Source: Candidatus Hermodarchaeota archaeon (GTDB lineage Archaea; Asgardarchaeota; Hermodarchaeia; Hermodarchaeales; Hermodarchaeaceae). Taken from it: 6,680 bases of DNA. The DNA is taken from positions 1 to 6,680 of the forward strand of contig JAEOSV010000267.1 in NCBI GenBank assembly GCA_016840185.1, written 5' to 3'. The position numbers were made by a program, and so were the translations under genes. Positions 1-5,415 of the stretch are shown here, one piece after another (the stretch's first letter is position 1; each line of letters begins with the position of its first letter). The notes below the pieces were generated by a model. The model was not told the DNA's origin, made no database searches, and worked only from the letters and a program-made list of their open reading frames with translations.

Positions 1-16
1 CTATTTAAAACAATAG
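1..16. repeat. Short AT-rich inverted repeat
   Basis: CTATT and AATAG form a 5-base stem around a 6-base loop, 29 bases beyond the stop codon of the 45-695 gene. Read on the minus strand the loop includes a TTTT run, so it might contribute to transcription ending after that gene. It is short and at the window edge, so chance is a real alternative. The remaining bases 17-44 show no gene. Confidence 0.2.
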
Positions 17-44
17 AGGGTTATGTATAAGTGAAATAGAGTGT

Positions 45-695
45 TTAGGTCTCATCAGATACTTGATATCGTGTTCCTCGTGTGAAGCTTTTTTTCTTTA
101 TCACCATTTTCTTTGCTACTAACGAGTCTAAAGCAATCTGAACCCGCGCTTGGGGCCAGCCAGTGGAAAGCATTATCTGTTCTAGCGAGGCTTTGCCGTC
201 TTTTCGGGCTGCAACATCGAGAATTGTAGCTTCATCCTCACTGAGAAATTCCTCGCGCAATTTGACTACTAGGGTTCCCTGAATTTCTTTAAGATGGATA
301 GCTTCTTCCTTTTCGAGCTGTTTGAGTTTCTTTTGAAATTCCTTTCTTGAGAGCTTCCTAAACTGCACAACGTTATGAATTTCAGAATATAGATCTGCTA
401 CTGTAATAGTAGTACTTGTAGAACCACTAATCTGCCCTGGGGCAAGATGATACACAATATACTCTTGCAAGGTCTGGGGTAATTGGATCTCGATTTGAAA
501 CTCTTCTTTAAGCTGTTTGAGACGGGTTTCAGATTCGGCAAATAATTCAGATTTTGAAGGAGCTTGACTATCAACGTCTTCTAATCGTGCCCGTAAATTT
601 TCATCTTTCGTCGGGTCCTGTGTAGCTGCCTTGGATTTCAAACGCTTTCCATAACGGGTATAGGCTTCATCGAGGTCTTTCTCTTCAGACGGCAT
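45..695 (-). CDS. Hypothetical protein with two tandem winged-helix-like domains (216 aa)
   Basis: I do not recognise the family. The first ~50 residues are polar and probably disordered, followed by a charged helical stretch around 50-68. Residues ~75-147 look like one winged-helix unit: helix EYIVYHL, then an Ile/Val/Leu-rich helix after TTITVADL, a basic helix RKEFQKKLKQLEKE, and a beta wing ending TLVVKL. Residues ~151-213 look like a second: helix DEATILDVAA, helix LEQIMLSTG, recognition-type helix ARVQIALDSLVAKKM, and a basic wing ending TRGTRYQV. Tandem winged helices occur in DNA-binding regulators and also in non-DNA scaffolds such as ESCRT-II subunits; the sequence does not decide between them. 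An open frame runs up to a TTG at 824 that overlaps the stop of the upstream gene. I chose the ATG at 695 because CAGGAG (704-709) lies 8 bases before it and a TATA-like box sits about 50 bases upstream. The protein is cytoplasmic, with no signal peptide or membrane helix. Confidence 0.75.
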   Translation of the reverse strand: MPSEEKDLDEAYTRYGKRLKSKAATQDPTKDENLRARLEDVDSQAPSKSELFAESETRLKQLKEEFQIEIQLPQTLQEYIVYHLAPGQISGSTSTTITVADLYSEIHNVVQFRKLSRKEFQKKLKQLEKEEAIHLKEIQGTLVVKLREEFLSEDEATILDVAARKDGKASLEQIMLSTGWPQARVQIALDSLVAKKMVIKKKSFTRGTRYQVSDET

Positions 696-703
696 TGGTA
701 TTG

Positions 704-709
704 CTCCTG
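704..709 (-). promoter_or_regulatory. Ribosome binding site deciding the 695 start
   Basis: CAGGAG on the minus strand, with GGAG 8 bases before ATG at 695. The longer alternative start at 824 (TTG) has no comparable site, so this motif decides the annotation in favour of the 216-residue protein. Confidence 0.6.
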
Positions 710-743
710 AGGAATCGTATATTATCTCTAAGAAGTGTCGTAC

Positions 744-751
744 TTTTAAAA
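744..751 (-). promoter_or_regulatory. TATA-like promoter box for the tandem winged-helix gene
   Basis: TTTTAAAA, preceded on the minus strand by purines (CGAGA) that could act as a BRE. Archaeal transcription normally starts about 25 bases downstream, here near 720. That would give a leader of about 25 bases containing the ribosome binding site. It lies in the 125-base gap after the upstream gene, which otherwise holds nothing I can identify. Confidence 0.45.
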
Positions 752-820
752 TCTCGGAGCAGCTCATATTGAATAGGGGTTGTATGAGGATTGATTGAAG
801 ATTACCCAGCAGTGTTCTAT

Positions 821-2248
821 TCAACCAACCAAGGGTAATCGGCGTAACTCAGTAAACCAAGTTATGAGTTTCAAATCAAGGTCACTTGAATCCTCAACAA
901 TTCCTTCCAACATAGCAATAGAACGTGACTCTGGCTCCTGGCTTAGAGGAGGAATTGGATAGGATCGGGGACCAAATGCATCGGGAGGCACATGATACGA
1001 CATCGTTCCATTATTCAAGCGTATCTCTGGAAACCGGAACTCAATATCTGTGAAGTTTTTCTTCAAGCGATCATAAAAGGGCGTGAGTATATCGTTTTGG
1101 GCCTTTGGGAAGTGCATGGGTTGCTCTAAAACGATACCCGTGAAACCGGTTTGCATGAAAAATTCGTTCTCAGGAGTAGTAAGGTCCAGCAAGCAGTAGG
1201 AATTATTGGAAAATGAGGTCACATTCAAGTCGAATGTGTATCCCCAGGACTGGTTTTGAGACATTGAAGTTGTAATGGGATTTGCTTGAAATCCGATGTG
1301 GGTTTCATTATCAATGGTTGGGTTTGGGTCTCCAGTAATAATGCTACCGATGCGAGTAACTTCGTGAACCGAAATGTTCGCTAACAAGATAGTATCATTG
1401 TATACCTGCTTTGGAAAGATAATCTTCGATTCACCATAATTGTAGATGTTTGTATCTGTGGCACTCAACGTATTGAAGGTAATGTTACAGTGAACAATCG
1501 TGGGTGTGTTGTAGGGCAGTGTGTCGTTCTCCGGGTGAATATCAAAAGTAAAAGTATACATATCTTCCATGGTGTCGGTTTGAAGCCAGATGTTATCAGT
1601 GCTATTGATGATGTAATCCCAAATCAATGAATAGTAACCCCGCATTGTCGAACCACCACGAAAATGCTGTTCTTCGTAGTCGAACCACATGTTCGGGTTG
1701 ATATTGCCGGCTTCAAATTCAAGGCTATCTGATCCAATCTCCGGTGGAATATAGTATGCATTTCCAAAATAGTCGTAGAATAAATACGGGTCAATTATTG
1801 TGAAATTTACTTGATCTTCGAATGTTCTAGCTAAGGATACATTCAGCGGTTGGTTTCCACCAAAGGTGCCCCCACCATATCGACCAATCATATAATCAAT
1901 TTGAACTTGACCTGCATCATTGATGAAAACGAAAAAGATGTCCTGCTGAAGGACATACACGTCACCTCGAAGACGCTCGGGTGGAGGAGGAGGTGGCTGT
2001 AGACTTATAACGACCCATGCAGACGCTCCAATTATCACGGCGAGTAATACGATGACTAAACCCATTCGAATCCATTGGGGCATTCGACGGGGTTTCTGCC
2101 TTTCTTGGCGGTCTCGTTTCCGCTGGAGCTTTTCAGGAACTCGTTCCAAGCGTTTCTGTTTACGTTTCTTCTCTTTCCGTTGTCGTCGTGACACAGCGAA
2201 CAACCAACCTTTCAGGCGAGACCGTCGATTATGCTTCCCGTATTTCAA
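821..2248 (-). CDS. Type II membrane protein with sequon-rich extracellular domain (475 aa)
   Basis: I do not recognise the family, but the topology is clear. Residues 1-61 are extremely basic (about 26 Lys/Arg in the first 60) and should stay in the cytoplasm. A single hydrophobic helix spans ~62-83, followed by a hinge of six consecutive prolines (85-90). Residues ~95-475 form a beta-rich, Asn/Thr/Tyr-rich ectodomain with 13 N-X-S/T sequons (N136, N148, N215, N241, N255, N284, N291, N314, N332, N342, N348, N398, N413) and none in the cytoplasmic part. The only two cysteines, C254 and C352, are both in the ectodomain and could form a disulfide. This pattern fits an archaeal surface glycoprotein displayed outside the membrane; the ligand or role is unknown. 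The start is uncertain: TTG at 2248 has AAGG directly against it, which is poor spacing. In-frame alternatives are GTG near residue 19 and ATG codons at residues 56 and 62; the last would remove most of the basic tail. Confidence 0.8.
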   Translation of the reverse strand: MKYGKHNRRSRLKGWLFAVSRRQRKEKKRKQKRLERVPEKLQRKRDRQERQKPRRMPQWIRMGLVIVLLAVIIGASAWVVISLQPPPPPPERLRGDVYVLQQDIFFVFINDAGQVQIDYMIGRYGGGTFGGNQPLNVSLARTFEDQVNFTIIDPYLFYDYFGNAYYIPPEIGSDSLEFEAGNINPNMWFDYEEQHFRGGSTMRGYYSLIWDYIINSTDNIWLQTDTMEDMYTFTFDIHPENDTLPYNTPTIVHCNITFNTLSATDTNIYNYGESKIIFPKQVYNDTILLANISVHEVTRIGSIITGDPNPTIDNETHIGFQANPITTSMSQNQSWGYTFDLNVTSFSNNSYCLLDLTTPENEFFMQTGFTGIVLEQPMHFPKAQNDILTPFYDRLKKNFTDIEFRFPEIRLNNGTMSYHVPPDAFGPRSYPIPPLSQEPESRSIAMLEGIVEDSSDLDLKLITWFTELRRLPLVG

Positions 2249-2301
2249 CCTTACGGCTACGGCTACAAATCAAAATTCAGAGATTGTAACAGAGGCATCA
2301 G

Positions 2302-2312
2302 AAAATTTAAAT
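2302..2312. promoter_or_regulatory. Near-symmetric TATA-like element in a divergent intergenic region
   Basis: AAAATTTAAAT lies between the divergent membrane-protein gene (start 2248, minus) and winged-helix gene (start 2382, plus). It reads as a plausible TATA box on both strands. Minus-strand initiation would fall near 2280, about 30 bases before the TTG; plus-strand initiation would fall near 2333, 35-50 bases before the GTG or ATG. A shared promoter element is an inference from position and composition only. Confidence 0.4.
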
Positions 2313-2342
2313 GACCCACGACGAACAGAGGTCGCGCCATCT

Positions 2343-2356
2343 AATCGAATTCGATT
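2343..2356. promoter_or_regulatory. Perfect 14-base palindrome, candidate operator
   Basis: AATCGAATTCGATT is its own reverse complement over 14 bases. It sits just downstream of the expected plus-strand transcription start and before the start codon of the winged-helix gene. That position suits a repressor site, possibly for the very protein encoded there. The contact is an inference; no second copy was noticed in the window. Confidence 0.4.
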
Positions 2357-2381
2357 GTGATAATGAATCGTGGCGATACAA

Positions 2382-2744
2382 ATGTCAAAGAAGAAAGCCT
2401 CATCCGAAGAAGGTTCAGATGAACCAACTCCCGAAGCCCCTGAAAAAGAAGCTATGCCTGATCCAGCTCCTGAAGAGGACATTATTGAGGCAGAGGAAGA
2501 ACCAATCGAAGAAGAACCTAAACCGAAAAAGGCTTCGAAAAAGCGGGCAAAACTATCTGTTCTTCAAGCGGCTGTGCTTGAAACTATTCGTGAGCGCCCT
2601 CAGCGTCCACGTGCTATTCAGACAATAATCCGGGGAACTGGTGGGGTTGATATCCCACGTAATGAAATAATTCGCTCTCTAAATGAACTTCGCCAGAAGG
2701 GTTTGGTTGATAAGGTCACAACTAAAGCCTGGCAAGCAAAATGA
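2382..2744 (+). CDS. Small winged-helix protein with acidic N-terminal tail (120 aa)
   Basis: Residues 1-8 are Lys/Ser-rich. Residues ~9-46 form a low-complexity Glu/Asp/Pro tail, followed by a short basic patch (47-57, KPKKASKKRAK). A compact winged-helix domain occupies ~58-117: helix LSVLQAAVLETIRE, a second helix around RAIQTIIRG, a recognition-type helix RNEIIRSLNELRQKG, and a short wing LVDKVTTKAWQ. Such small proteins usually bind DNA, and the acidic-then-basic tail could modulate DNA or protein contacts, so a transcription regulator or chromatin-associated role is plausible but not shown. I prefer ATG at 2382; an in-frame GTG at 2370 would add four residues, and neither has a clear Shine-Dalgarno sequence. 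The gene is divergent from the membrane protein and convergent with the HerA-like gene, whose stop lies 21 bases away. A longer +1-frame reading over the tail is Lys/Arg-rich low complexity and not a gene. Confidence 0.75.
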   Translation: MSKKKASSEEGSDEPTPEAPEKEAMPDPAPEEDIIEAEEEPIEEEPKPKKASKKRAKLSVLQAAVLETIRERPQRPRAIQTIIRGTGGVDIPRNEIIRSLNELRQKGLVDKVTTKAWQAK

Positions 2745-2750
2745 GTGGAT

Positions 2751-2763
2751 AAGTAATCTACTT
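2751..2763. repeat. Small inverted repeat between convergent stop codons
   Basis: AAGTA and TACTT pair around a 3-base loop, almost centred in the 21-base gap between the convergent stops at 2744 and 2766. It could form a weak hairpin in transcripts from either side. There is no long T run after it, so terminator function is doubtful. Confidence 0.2.
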
Positions 2764-2765
2764 CT

Positions 2766-4304
2766 TCAACGACCTTTGAGTTCCGCTAATGCCCGTTCCG
2801 CAATATTCATTGCTTTCTGATATTTCTTCTCAGTTTTCTTGAGTTCAACTTCAAGTTTTCGAACTCGTGCATTGAGATTTTTATTCTCCTCTCGAAGTTC
2901 ATGAAGCTTCTGTTCAGCCGCTTGGAGCTCTGAACGCAAAGCATGAACCTGTTGGGGCATTTGACCACTATTGGCATCCGCAGTGAGTTGTTGGAATCGT
3001 TGCACTGCAGCTTTTATTCGTCCAGCAAAATCTGTGCGTAAGCGAATTCGTCGCTTCTCTAATTCCTCCAAAGTTTGTTTTTCAGCAAAATCAAGGGGGT
3101 TGAAACCAGTTGCGCCATGTGTAGTTTCTCGGTTTCGAACATCTAGAAATACTGGCACTTCAACAGCGTCACCAGCAACTACAACCTGACCAGTATCAAG
3201 GCGCTGAATATCTTCAGCCCATTCTTTTGACAATCCTTCTGTGCTTGAGACTGTGATATCTACATCTCGAATATCGGTTAATTGATGAATAATCCATGTT
3301 CCGACCTGGCTCCGAACGGTTGTATCAAGGAGCTGCGGTTTCTGCGTGATTACGACTAAATTAGCAGCAAATTTACGTCCTTCTTGGGCAAAGAGCCGCA
3401 TCATACCCGTCGTTGCAGCCTTCCCACGATTTGGCGCTAATGTATGGGCTTCATCAACAAAACAATAGAATGGAGGAATTTCACGATTTACCGCAGCATG
3501 ATAAAGATCACTTAGGATTTCTTGTGATAGCGCTTCCTGAACACCTAAATCGAGACCACGAAAGTTGATAATGGTCCCCTGCCCTGACACCACTAAATCC
3601 TTCGGGTGTGTACCTAGTAGGGCTTCAATAGGAAGATCTGCACCAGGATTGGCATGCAAGTCTGCGAACTCGATTACGCTCATCTCATACCCTCGCGGCT
3701 CCACCTCGAACCGCTCATTACTTGCTTCCGCAGGGATTTTCAGACTCGAATACTCACCATGTCGATCTAGAACGACAATGGGGATTCCTTTCTTCAGAAA
3801 TTCTTCCATAATTACAGCAGTTGTATAACTTTTCCCACTTCCCGTTTTCCCCACCACAAATAACCGGCCCAATCGTTTTACTGGTAAACGGACATGAACG
3901 ATATTGCCAGAGATTTGTCCCATGTACGCCCCCTCATCAGTGGGGATATCAATCCCTAAGGCTGCACTCACAGCTCGTGGAGTTGCCTTATAGATCATCA
4001 TTTCGGGATTAAACGGAGTCCGGGGCATTGGACCAACAACACTACATTCCCCCAACGTTTTCCCTTTTTCGCGCCACAGTTCTTTACAAATGAGCAAGTA
4101 CTCTTCGCCCTGATGATTAATAGAAAGAAAATCGTTACGACCAACCTCGCCCTGCTTCGTCACCCGAATCTTCAAAGTATGGGTTGTTGTCTTTCCGACA
4201 ACTTCGGCTACTGGTTCAATTTGCTCGGATTCCGGTGATGCTTCTGCAGGTCCAATTGGAGTATCCTCCTTTGTTGGGTCTTCATCAGGTGGGTCTGATG
4301 CCAT
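2766..4304 (-). CDS. HerA/DUF87-type hexameric ATPase (512 aa)
   Basis: This is a P-loop ATPase of the HerA-FtsK superfamily. Family members are ring-shaped DNA translocases that, with the nuclease NurA and Mre11-Rad50, process DNA ends in archaea. Residues 1-36 are acidic and disordered. Residues ~40-140 are beta-rich and fit the HAS-barrel that precedes the motor. Walker A is GKTGSGKS (152-159), followed by VVLDRHGEY (177-185), where archaeal HerA usually has DPHGEY. Walker B is CFVDEAH with D284/E285, then ITQKPQ (319-324) and a candidate arginine finger R331 in TVRSQVGTW. Residues ~450-505 form a long charged coiled coil, ending LAELKGR. ATG at 4304 is chosen over an upstream ATG at 4616 because GAGGT sits 7 bases before it and the extra 104 residues are antisense to the divergent gene. 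No NurA, Mre11 or Rad50 is in the window, so it may be true HerA or a specialised paralogue. Confidence 0.9.
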   Translation of the reverse strand: MASDPPDEDPTKEDTPIGPAEASPESEQIEPVAEVVGKTTTHTLKIRVTKQGEVGRNDFLSINHQGEEYLLICKELWREKGKTLGECSVVGPMPRTPFNPEMMIYKATPRAVSAALGIDIPTDEGAYMGQISGNIVHVRLPVKRLGRLFVVGKTGSGKSYTTAVIMEEFLKKGIPIVVLDRHGEYSSLKIPAEASNERFEVEPRGYEMSVIEFADLHANPGADLPIEALLGTHPKDLVVSGQGTIINFRGLDLGVQEALSQEILSDLYHAAVNREIPPFYCFVDEAHTLAPNRGKAATTGMMRLFAQEGRKFAANLVVITQKPQLLDTTVRSQVGTWIIHQLTDIRDVDITVSSTEGLSKEWAEDIQRLDTGQVVVAGDAVEVPVFLDVRNRETTHGATGFNPLDFAEKQTLEELEKRRIRLRTDFAGRIKAAVQRFQQLTADANSGQMPQQVHALRSELQAAEQKLHELREENKNLNARVRKLEVELKKTEKKYQKAMNIAERALAELKGR

Positions 4305-4311
4305 AATATCT

Positions 4312-4316
4312 ACCTC
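4312..4316 (-). promoter_or_regulatory. Ribosome binding site deciding the HerA-like start
   Basis: GAGGT on the minus strand lies 7 bases before ATG at 4304. It overlaps the TGA that closes the uncertain 61-codon frame upstream. It is a strong match to the 16S anti-Shine-Dalgarno and supports the 512-residue form of the ATPase. Confidence 0.65.
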
Positions 4317-4500
4317 ACGCGTGTAATGCCTTTGAAAGCACGCCCTTATAGACTTCGCGTGTCTTCTTTCCAAAAAGAATGTTAGACAATTTTCTCTCAC
4401 TAAACTGAAACAACTCAATCTGTCTCCCCTCAAAGTCTCTCCAGACCCTTTCCCATGCACTCCACCAGTCCAACAGAACACTTTTTTCCTCTTCAACCAC
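4315..4500 (-). CDS. Uncertain small ORF upstream of the HerA-like gene (61 aa)
   Basis: A GTG-initiated frame of 61 codons fills most of the gap between the divergent HerA-like and 212-residue genes. Its TGA overlaps the ATPase ribosome binding site, an arrangement typical of an operon. The peptide is rich in Trp, Glu, Lys and Arg (VLLDWWSAWERVWRDFEG near the N-terminus) with an amphipathic look and no known domain. Against it: no Shine-Dalgarno before the GTG; the minus strand here is purine-rich, which by itself yields Trp/Glu/Arg/Lys codons and few stops; it covers the best TATA box for the ATPase; and it would leave only 21 bases for promoters in both directions. I regard it as more likely non-coding leader and promoter DNA. 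Confidence 0.25.
   Translation of the reverse strand: MVEEEKSVLLDWWSAWERVWRDFEGRQIELFQFSERKLSNILFGKKTREVYKGVLSKALHA
4318..4362. repeat. CGCGTGT direct repeats flanking the HerA-like TATA box
   Basis: The plus strand reads CGCGTGT at 4318-4324 and again at 4356-4362, 38 bases apart, with the TATA box between them. The first copy is part of the 8-base palindrome CACGCGTG (4316-4323), which covers the expected transcription start. They could be binding sites for a regulator of the ATPase gene. At seven bases, chance cannot be excluded. Confidence 0.3.
4344..4351 (-). promoter_or_regulatory. TATA-like promoter box for the HerA-like gene
   Basis: CTATAAGG on the minus strand is centred about 43 bases before the ATG at 4304. 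Expected initiation near 4322 leaves a leader of roughly 18 bases carrying the ribosome binding site, a common archaeal layout. Seven-base repeats CGCGTGT lie on both sides of it (4318-4324 and 4356-4362). Confidence 0.45.
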
Positions 4501-4509
4501 AGTCTGTAA

Positions 4510-4515
4510 GAGGGT
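4510..4515 (+). promoter_or_regulatory. Ribosome binding site for the 212-residue protein
   Basis: GAGGGT lies 6 bases before GTG at 4522, supporting that non-ATG start. A T-rich stretch at 4481-4487, about 40 bases upstream of the start, is the only candidate promoter element and is a poor TATA box. Confidence 0.6.
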
Positions 4516-4521
4516 CCTACC

Positions 4522-5160
4522 GTGTCAACAGAGATTACTATCGGAGAATTATCACCCAGTCTTGCATTTGGCGCTGCATATTTTTGCATTTCATCCATCG
4601 GCACTCGGTTAACCAATATTGCAGAAACCTACACCGAAGAAGGCTTCTTCGGCACCGCTACTGTATCCTTCCGTATGCCCAGCACCGACGATCGACTCGA
4701 AGTTACACTCCTCGTCGACTCTAAAACCCCCACCATTCAACTTGACATCACGGGAGGAGACGAAGCAAAACGACCTGATTATCTCACTGAAATTGCCCAA
4801 CGGATCACTGAAATCCTTGAGCAGTTTAGCAGTGTCCCAGGCGTCAAACTTTCTCATGCTTCCAAAGCCGTCGTCGTTGAACGAAAAATTGACGAAGCCC
4901 TCAACCAGCTGCTCACCAACCCTGATTACCGCAAAGTCTATGTCCTAGTAGCTGATGCACGTGAACGCCTCATCCGCATCGGCGGTGAATTCCAACCTGC
5001 CACCCTTGAAATGGGAGCCATCCTCGAACCCCTTACCGGGAAAAACGGTCCAATCCCTGAAGAAAATCGCGAAGAACTTGCCCTCAACTTACTTCGGTGG
5101 AAGAAACAAATCAAAAAGGTCGTCAACCAACTAACCACAGAAACCGACAACGAAAACTAG
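4522..5160 (+). CDS. Conserved-looking hypothetical protein, family not recognised (212 aa)
   Basis: I cannot assign a function. The protein is soluble, without signal peptide or membrane helix. Residues ~1-80 are beta-rich with alternating hydrophobics (GTATVSFRM, LEVTLLVDS, TIQLDITGG). Residues ~86-103 form a helix (YLTEIAQRITEILEQFSS). Residues ~108-160 contain a helix (KIDEALNQLL) followed by strands (RKVYVLVADARERLIRIGG), and ~180-203 is a charged helix (LALNLLRWKKQIKKVV) before a polar tail. There is one cysteine (C22) and no metal-binding cluster or P-loop. The GTG start is supported by a well-spaced GAGGGT. The gene is divergent from the HerA-like ATPase across 217 bases, which may mean joint regulation. 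It does not look like NurA: it is shorter, and I see no acidic nuclease motif series. Its stop lies 10 bases from the convergent stop of the zinc-protein gene. Confidence 0.75.
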   Translation: MSTEITIGELSPSLAFGAAYFCISSIGTRLTNIAETYTEEGFFGTATVSFRMPSTDDRLEVTLLVDSKTPTIQLDITGGDEAKRPDYLTEIAQRITEILEQFSSVPGVKLSHASKAVVVERKIDEALNQLLTNPDYRKVYVLVADARERLIRIGGEFQPATLEMGAILEPLTGKNGPIPEENREELALNLLRWKKQIKKVVNQLTTETDNEN

Positions 5161-5170
5161 CCCACACATG

Positions 5171-5395
5171 CTAGACGCCATACCGCCACTTATCCACTTT
5201 CTTATCCTTTTTTGTCTGTTTTTTGAAAACCTTGTAATGTTTCTGACAAAGGTAAAGGCGGCGTACCCGGTCATCATCAAACGTGGCTCCAACCGCCTGT
5301 AAGGCTTCACGAGCTTTATCCGCTGAAAACGATCGGGTTGCTTTTTCATCACAACCACTCACGCTGCACACCTTCCCTGTCTTTATCTTACCCAT
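5171..5395 (-). CDS. Small zinc-binding protein, Cx4C...CxxH (74 aa)
   Basis: A 74-residue basic protein with four probable zinc ligands: C10 and C15 (CSVSGC) near the N-terminus, and C50 and H53 (CQKH) 34 residues later. Between them lies a helix (ADKAREALQAVG), then an acidic turn and a strand RRLYL. The C-terminal part (54-70) is Lys-rich and could bind nucleic acid. The shape resembles small archaeal zinc-finger proteins of unknown function; I cannot name a characterised member. ATG at 5395 has GGAG 9 bases upstream (5405-5408), inside the 20-base gap after the polyferredoxin gene, so the two are very likely co-transcribed. Whether its job concerns the membrane redox protein (for example sensing or assembly) or is unrelated is open. 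Confidence 0.85.
   Translation of the reverse strand: MGKIKTGKVCSVSGCDEKATRSFSADKAREALQAVGATFDDDRVRRLYLCQKHYKVFKKQTKKDKKVDKWRYGV
5208..5224 (+). terminator. Candidate T-tract terminator downstream of the 212-residue gene
   Basis: Two T6 runs (5208-5213 and 5219-5224) lie on the plus strand 48-64 bases after the stop at 5160. Archaeal RNA polymerase commonly releases at such U-tracts without a hairpin. The same bases encode the Lys-rich tail of the convergent zinc protein, so the runs may reflect that protein's lysine codons alone. Confidence 0.35.
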
Positions 5396-5415
5396 TTAAC
5401 CACACTCCAGGCGCT

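Noticed and set aside
2252..2263. Tandem ACGGCT repeat just upstream of the membrane-protein start.
   Set aside because: Only two copies of six bases; not enough for a repeat array or a regulatory claim.
2052..2360. A plus-strand open frame rich in Arg and Phe.
   Set aside because: It is the antisense of the basic tail and membrane helix of the 821-2248 gene, which has coherent topology.
2270..2482. A Ser/Gly/Ala-rich minus-strand frame.
   Set aside because: It is low-complexity antisense of the acidic tail and covers the divergent promoter region.
2311..2628. A plus-strand open frame rich in Lys, Arg and Leu.
   Set aside because: It is an out-of-frame reading of the acidic tail of the winged-helix gene; Glu/Pro codons shifted by one base give this composition.
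4305..4616. A 104-residue N-terminal extension of the HerA-like ATPase starting at ATG 4616.
   Set aside because: It would overlap the divergent 212-residue gene, has no domain character, and the strong GAGGT site supports ATG 4304.
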